Assembly (NCBI GenBank): GCA_022495995.1
Contig: JAFEMH010002325.1
Coordinates: 124,001-188,000 of the forward strand
From: Adenophora triphylla var. japonica
Lineage: Eukaryota; Streptophyta; Magnoliopsida; Asterales; Campanulaceae
DNA: 64,000 bases
Direction of reading: 5' to 3'
The position numbers and the translations under genes are program-made. The notes under the pieces were generated by a model that worked only from the letters and a program-made list of their open reading frames with translations, made no database searches and had not been told where the DNA came from. Of this stretch, positions 28,990-40,560 are shown piece after piece. Position 1 is the stretch's first letter. Each line of letters starts with the position of its first letter.

Positions 28990-31928
28990 TGATGGGGAAC
29001 TCTAGTGCTGCAAAGGTGCTTGGGACTGGACGCGTGGACCTGAAGTTTCCTAATGGGCGCATTCTTACCTTGCATCGAGTGTATCACGTTCCTAATATTC
29101 GTCGCAACATTATTAGTGGTTCTAGTCTAGTTAGGGAAGGATTTGAAATTTCATTTAAATGTAATAAGGTCATAATTTTGGATTCTGGTAGTTTTGTGGG
29201 AAAAGGTTATTCCTCGGATGGTTTATTTAAAATTAGAGTTGAAACTGATGTTTGTTCGCACAATAATTTTAGTTCTATTGATTATCCTGTTTCTTATTCC
29301 ATTGAATCTTCAAATGTTTGGCATGGTCGTTTAGGACATATTAATTATGATTCTGTGAAAAGAATGATGAATTTAGATATTATTCCTAAACATGCTATTG
29401 ATAAAAATTCTAAGTGTCATGTATGTGTTGAAGCTAAATCTACAAAAGGTCCGTTTAAATCGGTTGTGAGAAATTCTGAAATTCTAGATTTAGTTCATAC
29501 TGATATTTGTGAATTTAATGGCTTGTTGACCAAAGACAAAAAGAAATACTTTCTCACCTTTATTGATGATGCTAGTAGATACTGTTATGTGTTCTTGCTT
29601 AATTCTAAGGATGAAGCATTAAATAAATTCATTATATTTAAGAATGAAGCAGAAACACAAACTGGCAAGAAACTTAAACGATTAAGGTCTGATAGAGGAG
29701 GTGAATATGAGTCTAACCCATTCATGTATTATTGCCAAGAAAACGGAATAGTACATGAAGAGACTCCTCCCTACACTCCTCAATCTAATGGTGTAGCTGA
29801 ACGTAAGAATAGAACCTTTACCGATATGATTAACAGTTTACTCATAAGTTCTGGACTGCCCAAATATATGTGGGGAGAGGCTTTGAATACGACTTGCCAT
29901 ATTCTGAATAGAGTACCTCCTAAACATAGAAAGGAAAGTCCGTTTGAACTTTGGAGAGGTCGACAGGCAAGCCTGAAACACTTAAACGTGTGGGGGTGCC
30001 TTACAAAGGTACTTGTACCCGCACACAAAAGGAAAAAGATTGGACCTAAAATTGTTGATGCTATCTTTATAGGTTATTCTGAAACAAGCTATGCATTGAG
30101 ATTTTTGATTATCAAATCTGAAATTTCTGGCATAGATGTGAACTCGATAGTTGAATTACATGATGCAACATTTTTTGAGGATGTGTTTCCTATGAAAGAT
30201 GGACTTCCTAAGGAATCTAACCCAACCACTAATTCCATTCCTGCTCAAGTAGAGGAGCTGACCAATGTGGGGGTTGATTCTAGTGCAACTCATTTTGACG
30301 ATGAGATTGAACCAAGAAGGAGCAAACGGGCAAGGACCACCAAGGACTATGGAAGTGATTTTATCACTTACAATGTCGAGGGTGATCCTCTAACCTTCAA
30401 AGCTGCTATGGCCACTTCTGATGCCAAGCAGTGGAAGGATGCTGTTAAGAGTGAGATGGATTCTATTGTCTCTAATGGGACATGGGAATTGGTCGATCTT
30501 CCTACTGGTTGTAGCACGATAGGATGTAAGTGGGTCTTCAAAAGGAAACTGAAACCGGATGGAACCGTTGACAAGTTTAAGGCTAGGTTAGTGGCTAAGG
30601 GATTCAAGCAAATGGAGGGAATAGACTATTTCGATACCTATTCGCCTGTTGCTAGAATGACTACAATCCGAATGCTTATAGCATTGGCCTCTGTAAATGA
30701 TTTTCCTATCCATCAGATGGATGTTAAGACCGCTTTCTTGCATGGCGATCTAGAGGAAGAAATTTATATGGATCAACCTGAAGGTTTTGAGGCCTCTGGC
30801 AATGAGAAAAAGGTTTGTAAACTTGTTAAGTCCTTGTATGGACTCAAACAAGCCCCTAAGCAGTGGCATGAGAAATTTGATAAAATTGTCTCATCGTTTG
30901 GCTTCGTTACTAATGAGTTTGATAAGTGTGTTTATAGCAAAAGCATTGGTGATAGTAGTATTGTCTTATGTCTGTATGTCGATGATATCCTGTTGTTTGA
31001 AACGGATATGAGGATAATTAATACTACTAAGGAATTCTTGAAAAGTAAGTTTGAGATGAAGGATATGGGAGTAGCTAGTATGATTCTTGGCCTTAAGTTG
31101 ACTCATTCAACTAGTGGCATAACCATATCGCAATCTCATTATACTGAAAGTGTAATTGAGAAATTTGGTTATAAGAATTGCAAAGTAGCTAAGACTCCAT
31201 ATGATCCTTCAACTGCACTTACTAAGAATGAAAGTGGAGTACCGATGGCTCAGTTGAGATATTCTCAAATTATTGGAAGTTTGATGTATCTTGCCAATTG
31301 TACTAGACCGGATATATCCTACTCGGTTACTAGGTTGGCTAGATATACTCAATGTCCAAGCAAAGCACATTGGGAAGCTCTTGATAGAGTTCTCAAGTAC
31401 TTGAAGGGAACGATTTCCCTTGGGTTGCATTACGGAAGATATCCTTCTGTTCTTGAAGAATATAGTGATGCAAGCTGGATTGCCTATAACTCCGGGAGTT
31501 ATGGCTGTACGGGGTATGTTTTCACCTTAGGCGGAGCTGCAGTCGCCTGGAGGTCGACCAAACAAACTCTGTTGTCTAGGTCTACATTTGAGGCCGAACT
31601 AGTTGCCCTTGACACTACTGAATTGGAAGCTGAATGGCTTCGAGGACTTATGTCCGAGTTGCCCATGGTCAGTAAGCCCATGCCTGTAATCTCTGTACAT
31701 TGTGACAACACTGCCACAATTCAAAAACTGAAAAGTGTCAAGTACAACTGTAAAACCAGGAGACACATCCAAATTAGATTAAAATCTATAAGGGATCTTG
31801 TGTCTCGAAAGGTGATAGCTGTTGATTATGTTGGTACCAAGGATAACACAGCTGATCCTTTAACCAAAGGGCTAGAATTTGCTCTAATTCAAAAATCTAG
31901 GTTAGGGATGGGTCTGAACCCTGTCTGA
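28986..31928 (+). CDS. Copia pol: GAG-pre-integrase, integrase, RT, RNase H
   Basis: A 980-residue ORF. It begins with the segment that normally lies downstream of the protease active site (VLGTGRVDLKFPNG, YHVPNIRRNIISGS); the DSG protease motif itself is absent. Then GAG-pre-integrase (WHGRLGHINYDSVKRMM), integrase ([27 protein letters not shown] for the D, D and E residues), RT (FKARLVAKGFKQMEGIDYFD, QMDVKTAFLHG, catalytic LYVDDILLF) and RNase H (YSDASW, STFEAELVALD, HCDNTATI). It ends near the usual GTKDNTADPLTKGL. Enzyme domains look intact; the polyprotein could not mature itself without a protease. Confidence 0.92.
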   Translation: MMMGNSSAAKVLGTGRVDLKFPNGRILTLHRVYHVPNIRRNIISGSSLVREGFEISFKCNKVIILDSGSFVGKGYSSDGLFKIRVETDVCSHNNFSSIDYPVSYSIESSNVWHGRLGHINYDSVKRMMNLDIIPKHAIDKNSKCHVCVEAKSTKGPFKSVVRNSEILDLVHTDICEFNGLLTKDKKKYFLTFIDDASRYCYVFLLNSKDEALNKFIIFKNEAETQTGKKLKRLRSDRGGEYESNPFMYYCQENGIVHEETPPYTPQSNGVAERKNRTFTDMINSLLISSGLPKYMWGEALNTTCHILNRVPPKHRKESPFELWRGRQASLKHLNVWGCLTKVLVPAHKRKKIGPKIVDAIFIGYSETSYALRFLIIKSEISGIDVNSIVELHDATFFEDVFPMKDGLPKESNPTTNSIPAQVEELTNVGVDSSATHFDDEIEPRRSKRARTTKDYGSDFITYNVEGDPLTFKAAMATSDAKQWKDAVKSEMDSIVSNGTWELVDLPTGCSTIGCKWVFKRKLKPDGTVDKFKARLVAKGFKQMEGIDYFDTYSPVARMTTIRMLIALASVNDFPIHQMDVKTAFLHGDLEEEIYMDQPEGFEASGNEKKVCKLVKSLYGLKQAPKQWHEKFDKIVSSFGFVTNEFDKCVYSKSIGDSSIVLCLYVDDILLFETDMRIINTTKEFLKSKFEMKDMGVASMILGLKLTHSTSGITISQSHYTESVIEKFGYKNCKVAKTPYDPSTALTKNESGVPMAQLRYSQIIGSLMYLANCTRPDISYSVTRLARYTQCPSKAHWEALDRVLKYLKGTISLGLHYGRYPSVLEEYSDASWIAYNSGSYGCTGYVFTLGGAAVAWRSTKQTLLSRSTFEAELVALDTTELEAEWLRGLMSELPMVSKPMPVISVHCDNTATIQKLKSVKYNCKTRRHIQIRLKSIRDLVSRKVIAVDYVGTKDNTADPLTKGLEFALIQKSRLGMGLNPV

Positions 31929-32485
31929 TTCATACGCAGTAGCAACCCAATCTACCTGAGTGGAGATCCCACAAAGGAGATTCAATGTGGTAATAACAAG
32001 CTGTGGGGTGAGTCGGAGCACCTAAAGTTAGATTGACATGTTACATGTCTGAGTCTATCCCCTGAATAGCCTAGAGGTGCTCGTGGCTGCTAGTAAAGTA
32101 AAAGTTTGGAACTTTGAATGGGATCAAGTCTTTTAGATAAGATGTTAGCAGTACATCTTCTGAGATGCCCAGCTAAGTGAGTGTTGTTGTTGGCCGCAAC
32201 TAGAGGAATTCGGGTTATTCCTTGAAAGCACATGATAGAGGATCGGGACGTATGGCTTATAAGCGTCAACTATGCGATAGAGGGCCTATCATAGCTTTTG
32301 TCATGTTTGTTACCAGCAAAGGCTTCTACATCTAAAGGCATCAGATTCAAGACACCCGTTCATCTGATCTTGTGGAGGTTTGCGTTGGATAACATAGGTA
32401 GTGGTTCAAGCCGGAAGGTACCATTACTGAAAGCATTACAATGGACAATCTGTACACGTCATATTTCTATGAACTTGTGGGGGAT

Positions 32486-33261
32486 TGTTGGAATATTTGA
32501 TATACGTGGTATGAAAGTAAATAGTTCTATGACCTTGGAGCGTCGTTGGCTTGAACTGAATTTGGCTAAGGAAAAATCAAGTCGGAAGTTCTGTGGTGGA
32601 GGGCGGCCGCGCCAAGGCCAAGGGCGGCCGCGCTGGTGTACAGAGGACTCGACGTGAATTGCCCGATATGTAGTGCGGTCGCGCCAGCCTCAAGGGCGAC
32701 CGCGCTCGTGTCAGGTTTGGTGTTTTTCTTGGGCCGAATTAGAGCAGTTTTTAAGTCTTATTAAGACTCTAAACCCTAATTTACCATATGTTTAAATACA
32801 ATACTTCCTCCATCCGGGTTTAATATGAGATTTACAAGAGAAAACTCAATTCTCTTGTTTTATTTCATTGTTAAATTACTCCCTGTTCGTAGAGATCCGT
32901 TCGTGAGATTCAAGGCGACTGAGATAGGACCGCCGGAGATTACCTACCTGTGTGCTCATCTTTCTTGGTACGTAATCCGTGATCGTTTTATCCTCGGAGA
33001 AATTTGCCTGTACCTGAGTTGCACCAATTGGGGGCAATATTTTCTCTTAGGACAGTCTTCCTAAGGCGACTCGATCAAATCACGATAAGTTTTCTAATTG
33101 TTGTTTTTCTTGTTTCTGTTTGTTTTCCTGATCCCGTTTTCCTTGCTGTCGTTTTGCTATTGGCTTGTTAATTGGTACGATCTTGACTTGATTAATAAAT
33201 TCCCCTATTGTTGATTAAATTGATTGTTTAATCTGTGGTGCTGTTAATTTAATTTCCAACA
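32486..33261 (+). repeat. 3' LTR of young copia
   Basis: Same length as the 5' LTR and about 99% identical. The TATA-box position reads TTTAAATA (about 32791) instead of TATAAATA. Followed by TSD TTGCC. Confidence 0.95.
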
Positions 33262-33283
33262 TTGCCAAGGAGACAACCTTTTA

Positions 33284-33617
33284 TTAATCACAAGTCACAG
33301 CCCTTAAGTATTCATGAACAAGAGCCACAAATGGCAATACCACCATAGTCAAGATTCTGAACCCGTAAAACCTAGCAGTTTCTTCCTGCAACAACATAAC
33401 AGTGTAGGAAAACATATATCATTGTCGAATCAAGTAGTAAAAGATTAACAACGTAGTTAATAACATAAAGTGTAGGAAAACATATATAGTGAGATATCCT
33501 GCAAATAAAATTGGCAAAAACAACAAACAACGTGAAAAAGGAGGGAATTCACGGTCAGCTAAAACCTTCTTTAAAGTGAGTGCGAGTGTGTCTTTACTAG
33601 GCGAAGAAGAATTGTTC
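33284..33617 (-). CDS. Possible small membrane-protein gene, two exons (unrecognised)
   Basis: On -, an exon 33385-33284 follows a good acceptor (gttgttgcag) and encodes EETARFYGFRILTMVVLPFV then ALVHEYLRAVTCD and a stop. The stop is overlapped by AATAAA, a polyadenylation-like signal. The middle is one hydrophobic segment. A candidate upstream exon from ATG 33617 encodes MNNSSSPSKDTLALTLKK up to a weak donor (gttttag) near 33562. The joined product would be about 51 residues. I do not recognise the family. Composition and splice context look like a host gene rather than a transposon. The young copia element landed about 20 bp beyond the stop, in what would be its 3' UTR. Confidence 0.4.
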
Positions 33618-33619
33618 AT

Positions 33620-34454
33620 CAGGAGATAAACTATAATCGAACATGTAATTTCATAAAGATTAAATATTTAATCGATAAAAGCCATCAAATTTTTCAATAA
33701 TTCTTAAATTTCATTTTTTCCTGAATGTTTATGGTATGGTTCAGTTAGATTTTGTTGTTACTTCTTTGCTTTGCTGATAAATTTTTTATTTGAGACGGAA
33801 GTAGTATGATGTTTGATTAATTTTATAAAAGAAAATTCTAACATTTATTTGGGATGTAGGTAGTAGTGGCTGTGGATATTTAAGACATGGTCTGTTTCCA
33901 CATATACAATATCTCTTAATTAGGCTTTGATGGTCACTTTGTATCATTTTCAAACTAAAACTAATTAGTACTCCAATATTACCCTCTCATTTCCTAAATA
34001 AATAGGACCAAATTTATAGAAAACAACTGTTGAAATTTACACAAATTGATCCTTATTTTTGGGAGGGGGAGTGATTGGGTTGGGGGAGAGTCACTTTCAA
34101 TTTTCTTTAGTTATCTATAAATCACAAATTAGATAATGCGATTTTTTTTTTTCTATTTCTCAAGTTTGGAAGTCCACCTCTCTATAGCACAACAACCATC
34201 AAACAAAATAAAAGAAATAGCGGCACCACGGAGGTATTTTTCACTACCATCTTGACACCCATATATTTTTAACAAATATTTTTCACATTGGGCTATTTGA
34301 GACGTTCTTTTGGACAAAGAAGACGCCGATTGCATGAAAAAGAGAATGCATCGACGTCTATTGCACCATGACGTTCAACTTCCAATCAATCAAGTGAAAT
34401 TGGAGAACTTACATGTAATGTAAAAGCCAGGGTTGAACCATCAAGAAATTAACA
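33620..34454. other. Spacer before the Sirevirus-like element
   Basis: AT-rich. A stretch on + at about 34319-34369 encodes RRRLHEKENASTSIAP, which could be a displaced N-terminal piece of the Helitron gene that resumes after 45397, because the copia element splits this region. The rest shows nothing clear. Confidence 0.35.
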
Positions 34455-34459
34455 CGATA

Positions 34460-35438
34460 TGTTAGTGTAAACTGCAGGTGATATCATAGATGATTTCCCA
34501 AATTCCAGATGATATCGCAGATGATTTCCTATGCTGGAATTTACATAGTTGAACATTTCTTGTTTATTATTTAATGGACTAATGTGCTAATATAATCTGT
34601 ATAGTGTATGGTTTATGTTCATATTTCAGGTTGCAATATGATAAAAGAAAGAGCTAGACACGTGAGGAATTTGGAAGGAAACGATTTATGCATAAATGAC
34701 ATTTTATGCATAAAATCGTAACTTTGGCAACAACAAGTTAAAACGTGTGGAGACTTGTTCAAGGAGTTGTTGCTGAGTTAATGAAGAGTACAATACTGAT
34801 AAAGCTTGGGAGTACAAGGTGTTAAGCTTGGACTTGGTAATTAAACAACACGGTTGCTATTTTTGAGGAAGTGGGCGCATGAAGTGAGGAACAAACTTAA
34901 TCACTCTCCCTACTCTCCCTCAATGTGCAAGACATCCCCAAGGCTGTTTATTGAGTAGTCTTCAAGTAAATTGAAGACTATAAATATGCTTGGAAGATTT
35001 CATTTGAAGACAAGCCAATACACGCCATTTCATACACTTCTTCGAAGCATATAGAGATAGAGTTCTTTGTTTGGTTTCTTTAATCCTTCCTCCCTTGTAA
35101 TTTCGCACTTGATCACTTTGGTATCAAGTTGTGTGAAGGCTAGGATAGGATTCCGTTCTTTATCTCTTGTTCCATAGAAATCATAGTGTTATAGCCATAG
35201 GGAACATTTCGGCTTTTGTAATTATTTTATAAAGTGATTATAAAGTCTTTCCTAAGAGGCACTCTCAAATTATATTATTTATATAACTTGAGAAAAACAA
35301 TTTTGGAGTTATTATTCCGCTGCAATCTCTTTTACAAAATTGTTTTATTTTCGAAGTGTGTGTGTGCTATCCCAAGTGCTATCGTTGGTGCTGTTATCAC
35401 CTTGGATATCACTTATGATTCTGGCCGTGACAATTTCA
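34460..35438 (+). repeat. 5' LTR of Sirevirus-like copia
   Basis: Starts TGTTAGTGTAAACTGC and ends GACAATTTCA. TATA box TATAAATA at 34979-34986. It lacks the MITE found in the 3' LTR. Confidence 0.95.
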
Positions 35439-35440
35439 AT

Positions 35441-35452
35441 TGGTATTAGAGC
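35441..35452 (+). promoter_or_regulatory. Primer-binding site (initiator tRNA-Met-like)
   Basis: TGGTATTAGAGC lies two bases after the LTR. It differs at one base from the TGGTATCAGAGC site complementary to initiator tRNA-Met. Confidence 0.85.
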
Positions 35453-35490
35453 AAGTCACTTGACGTTACTAAGTTCTTGGTCTAGGTGTC

Positions 35491-37590
35491 ATGGCTTATG
35501 ATCCTGCAAATCCAAACCAAAAACGTCTTCCTGTTTTAGATGGTTCGAATTATGCATATTGGAAGATCCGTCTTCGCTCGCATATCAAATCAATTGATCT
35601 TCGAGCGTGGCGATCTATAGTTAATGGGTACTCTCTTCCACTTTTACCTCCTGATGAGGATGGTGATATTCAGGTCAAACCTGACACTGAGTGGACTAAT
35701 GAAGAGATCACCCTAGCTAACTATAATGAGAAAGCTCTTAATGCTATTTTTGAGTGGGTTGACATGCACATTTTTAAACTTGTTCAAAATAGTTCCACAG
35801 CTAAAGAAGCTTGGGATATTTTACAAAGGTTTTGTGAAGGTGATTCTAGTGTGCGTGAAAACAAACTTAGAGGTCTTACTGGCAAATTTGAAAGGTTGAG
35901 AATGGGTGAAAATGATACCATTTCCTCTTATTTTGAAAAATTGTTTGACATTGCTAATGAGTGTCAACTTTTAGGTGAACCTTTTACAAACAAACAATTG
36001 GTTTCAAAGGCTATTAGAACTCTCCCTGAGCATTTTAATATGAAGGTTTCATCTATAGAAGAGGCTCACAATCTTTCTACTATGGACATCAATTCCTTAA
36101 TGAGCATTTTAAAAAATTTTGAGTCAAATCTTGCTGAGCAAAGTGAAGCTTCTAAAGGCAAGAGTGTTGCTTTAAAAGTTCAATCCTCTAGTGTTTCAAC
36201 TGATGAGGAGGATGAAATTTTTGAGGAATTAGGTAAAGATGCCAGTGTTGCCTTGCTTGCTAGGAAATATAACTCTATGTTACGAACATTTAACAAAGAA
36301 AATGTGCAGGTGAAGGCTAAAGAGCAACAAACCAAGGTGTACAATTCAATGCCGAAGAGGATATTTCCATCTACTCAGAAAGGTGGTCCCATAAGGAGAG
36401 CATCTTCAGATCAATCTAGATCTGATCCGAAATATCTTGAATCAATCTAATGTCATGCATGCTCTGAATGGGGTCATTACTCAAACGAGTGTGCCAACAC
36501 TCTAAGGAAGATGGGGAAGAACCTATGGGTATTCCTCAGTGATAATGAAGATGAGGAGACCAATCAATCTGAATATTCAGATCAAACAGCAATGGTGGTC
36601 ACAAATTATGACTCGGACTCTGTCAGTGATACCTCACGTGATATCCAAGAGAGGATAGCACCTGAGATATCATCCAGCAGGTATACAGATTTCAATTTAA
36701 TTAATGCTGTTTGTTTGGTGGGTTCTGTTAACATGGATGCAGGTAGTTCACAAGAGGGTGAACAAAGTAAGGAGTTCAGCAAGGATGAACTCATTTGTGG
36801 TCTTAAGAACCTTTGCAAAGAATTGGTTGACGAATGGAAGAAAGAGAACAAGAAGGTGGTTTCTCTGTCCAAAGAGGTTCAAGATCTGACTGATGGCTTG
36901 ACGAGATTGGAAGTTCGACTCACAAAGAAGGATGTGGCGCTGGACAAAGTCAAGGCCAAGCTTACTCTAGTCGAGGCCACGTTTAAGAAACTCAACACGA
37001 GTTCTTCCAAGTTGGATGCAATTCTTGGGTTGAGTAAACCACTCAAGGCAGGTATGGGTTTTCAAGAGTCCTTAAATGCTATTACATCTACTTTGGCTAA
37101 TAAGGAAGATAAGTTAGTTTTTGTTAAAGAAAGAGACAATGTCGAACTAATATCTTCTGATAAGTCTTCTGACAAGGTGAAAATATGTAACTACTGCTAC
37201 TCTACTGGACATTTGAAAAATGATTGTAAAACTCTTTTAAAGAAACAGTCAAGTTCCTCTGTGATACCTGAAGTGTTGCCTAGCACGTCAGTTATCACTA
37301 CCAGTCAGAAAGAAATAATCAAAGTAGGAAAATGTGGAAACCTAACTAACCTGATATGTGATGTTGTATACACTGCCTTAAAAACCAATGTTGAAGGTTC
37401 ATGGTATTTTGATAGTGGTTGTTCACGTCACATGACAAGAACAAAAATGTTTTTAAAAGAATATGAACCTATTCAAGGTGGTAGTGTAACATATGGTGGT
37501 GGTGGCAAAAGTAATATAGTAGGAAAAGGCATTTTAAATATACCTGGATTTCCTGCTTTGAAAATGTTTTGCATGTTGATGGACTTGTAA
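35491..37590 (+). pseudogene. Sirevirus-like gag and protease, interrupted
   Basis: The frame runs from ATG 35491 to a TAA at 36448-36450 and continues in the same frame to 37590. Domains: gag core (LDGSNYAYWKIRLRSHIKS; LRGLTGKFERLRMGENDTIS), first zinc knuckle CHACSEWGHYSNEC directly after the stop, and an acidic and then coiled-coil region (about 36770-37010). A second zinc knuckle CNYCYSTGHLKNDC and the aspartic protease site WYFDSGCSRHMT follow. The frame is then lost and the next domain continues at 37569 in another frame. Two zinc knuckles in a long gag are a Sirevirus trait. Confidence 0.85.
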
Positions 37591-39830
37591 CTAATTTAAT
37601 TAGTATTAGCCAACTTTGTGATGACAATCTTGAAGTAAAATTCAATAAAAACACTTGTGAAGTTTTTGATTGTACCAATAACTGTGTTATGACTGGTACT
37701 AGGTCAAGTAATAACTGTTATCTTGTTGAGGATAAACAAGTATGTCATTCTGTGAGAGTTGATGACGGTACCTTGTGGCATCAAAAGTTGGGTCATGTCC
37801 TTTTTCGAAACATTGTGAAACTCATTAAGACTGAAGCTATAAGTGGTATACCTCGTCTGGACATAAGTACGAAAATTATATGTGAAGATTGTCTCAAAGG
37901 TAAATAGACACGTGCTGCCCATAGTGCTACCCAACACAATGAGGAGTATTCTGGGACAACTCACTGTTTTCAATTGATGCATATGGATTTAATGGGCCCA
38001 GTTGAGGTAGACAGTTTAGGAGGTAAGAGATATACTTTTGTCATAGTTGATGATTTTTCTAGATTTACTTGGGTATATTTTTTGAAAGAAAAATCAGAAA
38101 CTTTTGAAAAGTTTAAAACCTTACATGCTAAAATAAAAAACATGTTTTGTACTCTTATCATGCGAATAAGGTCTGATCATGGAGCGGAGTTTAATAATTC
38201 ATTGTTTTTTACTTTTTATGAATTAAAAAGAATTAAACATGAGTTTTCTGCTCCTAAAATACCTCAACAAAATGGGGTGGCTGAAAGGAAAAATAGGGCC
38301 TTACTTGAAATGACACGTGTGATGTTATTTTCAAAAAGAATTTCAAAAAGATTTTGGGATGAGGCCTTAAACAAGGCTTGTCACACGGCCAATAGAGTTT
38401 TTCTAAGACCCGGTACTACAATGTCACCTTATGAAATTTTAAATGGTAGGATACCAAAAGTTCATTATTTTCATACATTTGGGTGTGTGTGTTTTGTTCT
38501 AAATGATCGGGATTACTTAGCTAAATTTGACTCTAAAAGTGATAAGGCTATATTTCTTGGGTATGCTCAGGATAGTCGAGCATATAGGGTTTATAACCTT
38601 AGGTTAAAAACTATTCAAGAATCAGTTAACGTTGTTTTTTATGACTTAGCAAGTGTTACAGGTGATGGAGTGCAGGAATCTCTATTGATATTGCTGGAAG
38701 AACTGGAGGATCAAAATCAAGCAAGTGATACCCAGGGTGCTAACCAGAGTGTTGCCACTGAAGGGATAGCATCTCCGGTATCACCTAAGACCAGTCCAGC
38801 AACTGAAAAGGATGAACAGTCTGATGATGATGCTCATGTGCATGAAGATTTAAGAAGGGATCCACCAGCTAGGATCAGAAGAGATCATCCTTCATCTCAG
38901 ATTATTGGAGAAATAAGTGAAGGGGTACGAACAAGGAATAATGAGCCCTTAAGTAATCGTGAAATGGTGAGGTATGTGTGCATGTCCCCCACATACCATA
39001 AGGTAAAATATTCCTGTTTTGCTTCCTCGTTAGAACCCAAAAATATTTCTGAAGCTTTAAAAGATAACTTTTGGATAAATGCCATGCAAGAGGAACTTGA
39101 ACAATTTGCTCGTAATGAAGTTTGGTGTTTAGTACCATGTCCCATTAACACTAATGTGATTGGTACAAAATGGATTTTCAAAAATAAATCAGACGAGCAA
39201 GGAAATATTGTTAGGAACAAAGCTCGTCTCGTAGCTCAAGGTTACACTCAAATTGAAGGTGTTGACTTTGATGAGACATTTGCTCCCGTTGCTAGAATAG
39301 AATCCATAAGACTCCTCTTAGCTATAGCTTGTTATCTAAAAATTACCTTGTTTCAAATGGATGTTAAAGCTGCCTTTTTAAATGGTTATTTAAAAGAAGA
39401 AATTTTTGTTGAACAACCAAAAGGATTTGAAGATCCTCATCTACCAAACCACGTATATAGACTTGATAAAGCCTTATACGACTTGAAACAAGCTCCACAT
39501 GCATGGTATGGTCGCTTAACCTCATTTTTACTTGAATATGGTTTTACAAGAGGTGAAGCAGATAGGACCTTATTTATCCTAAGGCATGGCAAAGAAACAG
39601 TCATTGTTCAAATCTATGTTGATGACATAGTCTATGGCTCTACTTCTCAAACGTGTTTAAAAGATTTCGTAGAGGCTATGACATCAACATTTGAAATGAG
39701 CATGATTGGGGAGTTAACATTCTTTCTAGGCTTGCAGGTGAAACAATCAAATGAAGGAATATTCATTTCACAAAGCAAGTATGCAAAAAGCCTAGTGAAA
39801 CGTTTTGGGTTGGAGGGAGCAAAAAGTTAA
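37569..39830 (+). pseudogene. Sirevirus-like integrase and reverse transcriptase
   Basis: GAG-pre-integrase (LWHQKLGHVLFRNIVKLI) ends at a TAG (37905-37907), then the same frame continues as a 618-codon ORF from 37974. Integrase residues are in [17 protein letters not shown] and [16 protein letters not shown]. After an acidic linker comes [42 protein letters not shown] and the catalytic site [10 protein letters not shown]. The ORF stops at TAA 39828-39830, again followed in frame by the next piece. The domains are otherwise complete. Confidence 0.88.
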
Positions 39831-39839
39831 AAAATCCCT

Positions 39840-40557
39840 ATGTTTTCTTCTCTTAAACTTGGTAGAGACCAAGTAAGCGAGGATATTGATCCTACTTTAT
39901 ATCGTTCTATGATAGGTAGCCTTCTATATCTTACTTCTAGTCGTCTTGATATCATGTTCAGCGTGTACGTTTGTGCACGTTATCAAGCCAATTCTAAAGT
40001 CTCCCACCTTAATTCTGTCAAAAAAAATACTTAAATATGTTTCAGGAACAAGTGAATTAGGGATTTGGTTTAGTAAGGATACTAACTCCAATTTGGTAGG
40101 CTTTAGTGACTCGAATTGGGCGGGAGATATGGATGATAGGAAGAGTACTAGTGGGGGGTGCTTTTACTTGGGTAACAATTTAGTTTCATGGTATAGTCGT
40201 AAACAAAATTGTGTTTCTCTTTCCACGGCTGAGTCTGAGTATGTTGCAGCTGGTAGTTGTTGCTCACAACTTATTTGGCTAAAACATATGCTAGATGATT
40301 ATGGCCTAGAGAGTAACTCTTTGACTATGTACTGTGATAACTTGAGTGCTATCAATATTTCAAAAAACCCTGTTCAGCATTCTCGTACTAAGTACATAGA
40401 TATACGTCATCATTTTCTTAGAGATATGGTAGATAAAGGCCTAATTAACATTGATCATATTGATACTAAGTATCAACTGGCTGACATCTTTATCAAGGCC
40501 TTAGACCACGAGAGATTTTCTAGTTTGAAAAGATCTCTTGGTCTTTGTAATCTCTGA
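39840..40557 (+). pseudogene. Sirevirus-like RT C-terminus and RNase H, frameshifted
   Basis: It continues the RT frame (YRSMIGSLLYLTSSRLDIMF) and loses frame in an A-run near 40020-40028. It resumes in the next frame as RNase H: GFSDSNWAGDMDDRKSTSGG, LSTAESEYVAAGSCC, MYCDNLSAINISKNPV and HIDTKYQLADIFIKAL. It ends with the usual C-terminus LKRSLGLCNL and a TGA at 40555-40557. Confidence 0.87.
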
Positions 40558-40560
40558 GAC

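Larger units (their letters stand above)
27212..33261 (+). mobile_element. Ty1/copia LTR retrotransposon, young copy
   Basis: Both LTRs are 776 bp (27212-27987, 32486-33261), TSD TTGCC (27207-27211, 33262-33266), with polypurine tract TTGTGGGGGAT before the 3' LTR. The order gag, INT, RT, RNase H is copia-type. By eye only about eight substitutions separate the LTRs (about 1%), so insertion is recent. No standard initiator-Met PBS follows the 5' LTR. Gag has one stop and the protease active site is missing, so it is not autonomous. Confidence 0.95.

Noticed and set aside
33780..33870. Stowaway remnant (gagacggaagtagta ... ttatttgggatgtaggtagta)
   Set aside because: Both pieces resemble right-end motifs in the same orientation and no TA-flanked inverted pair could be drawn.
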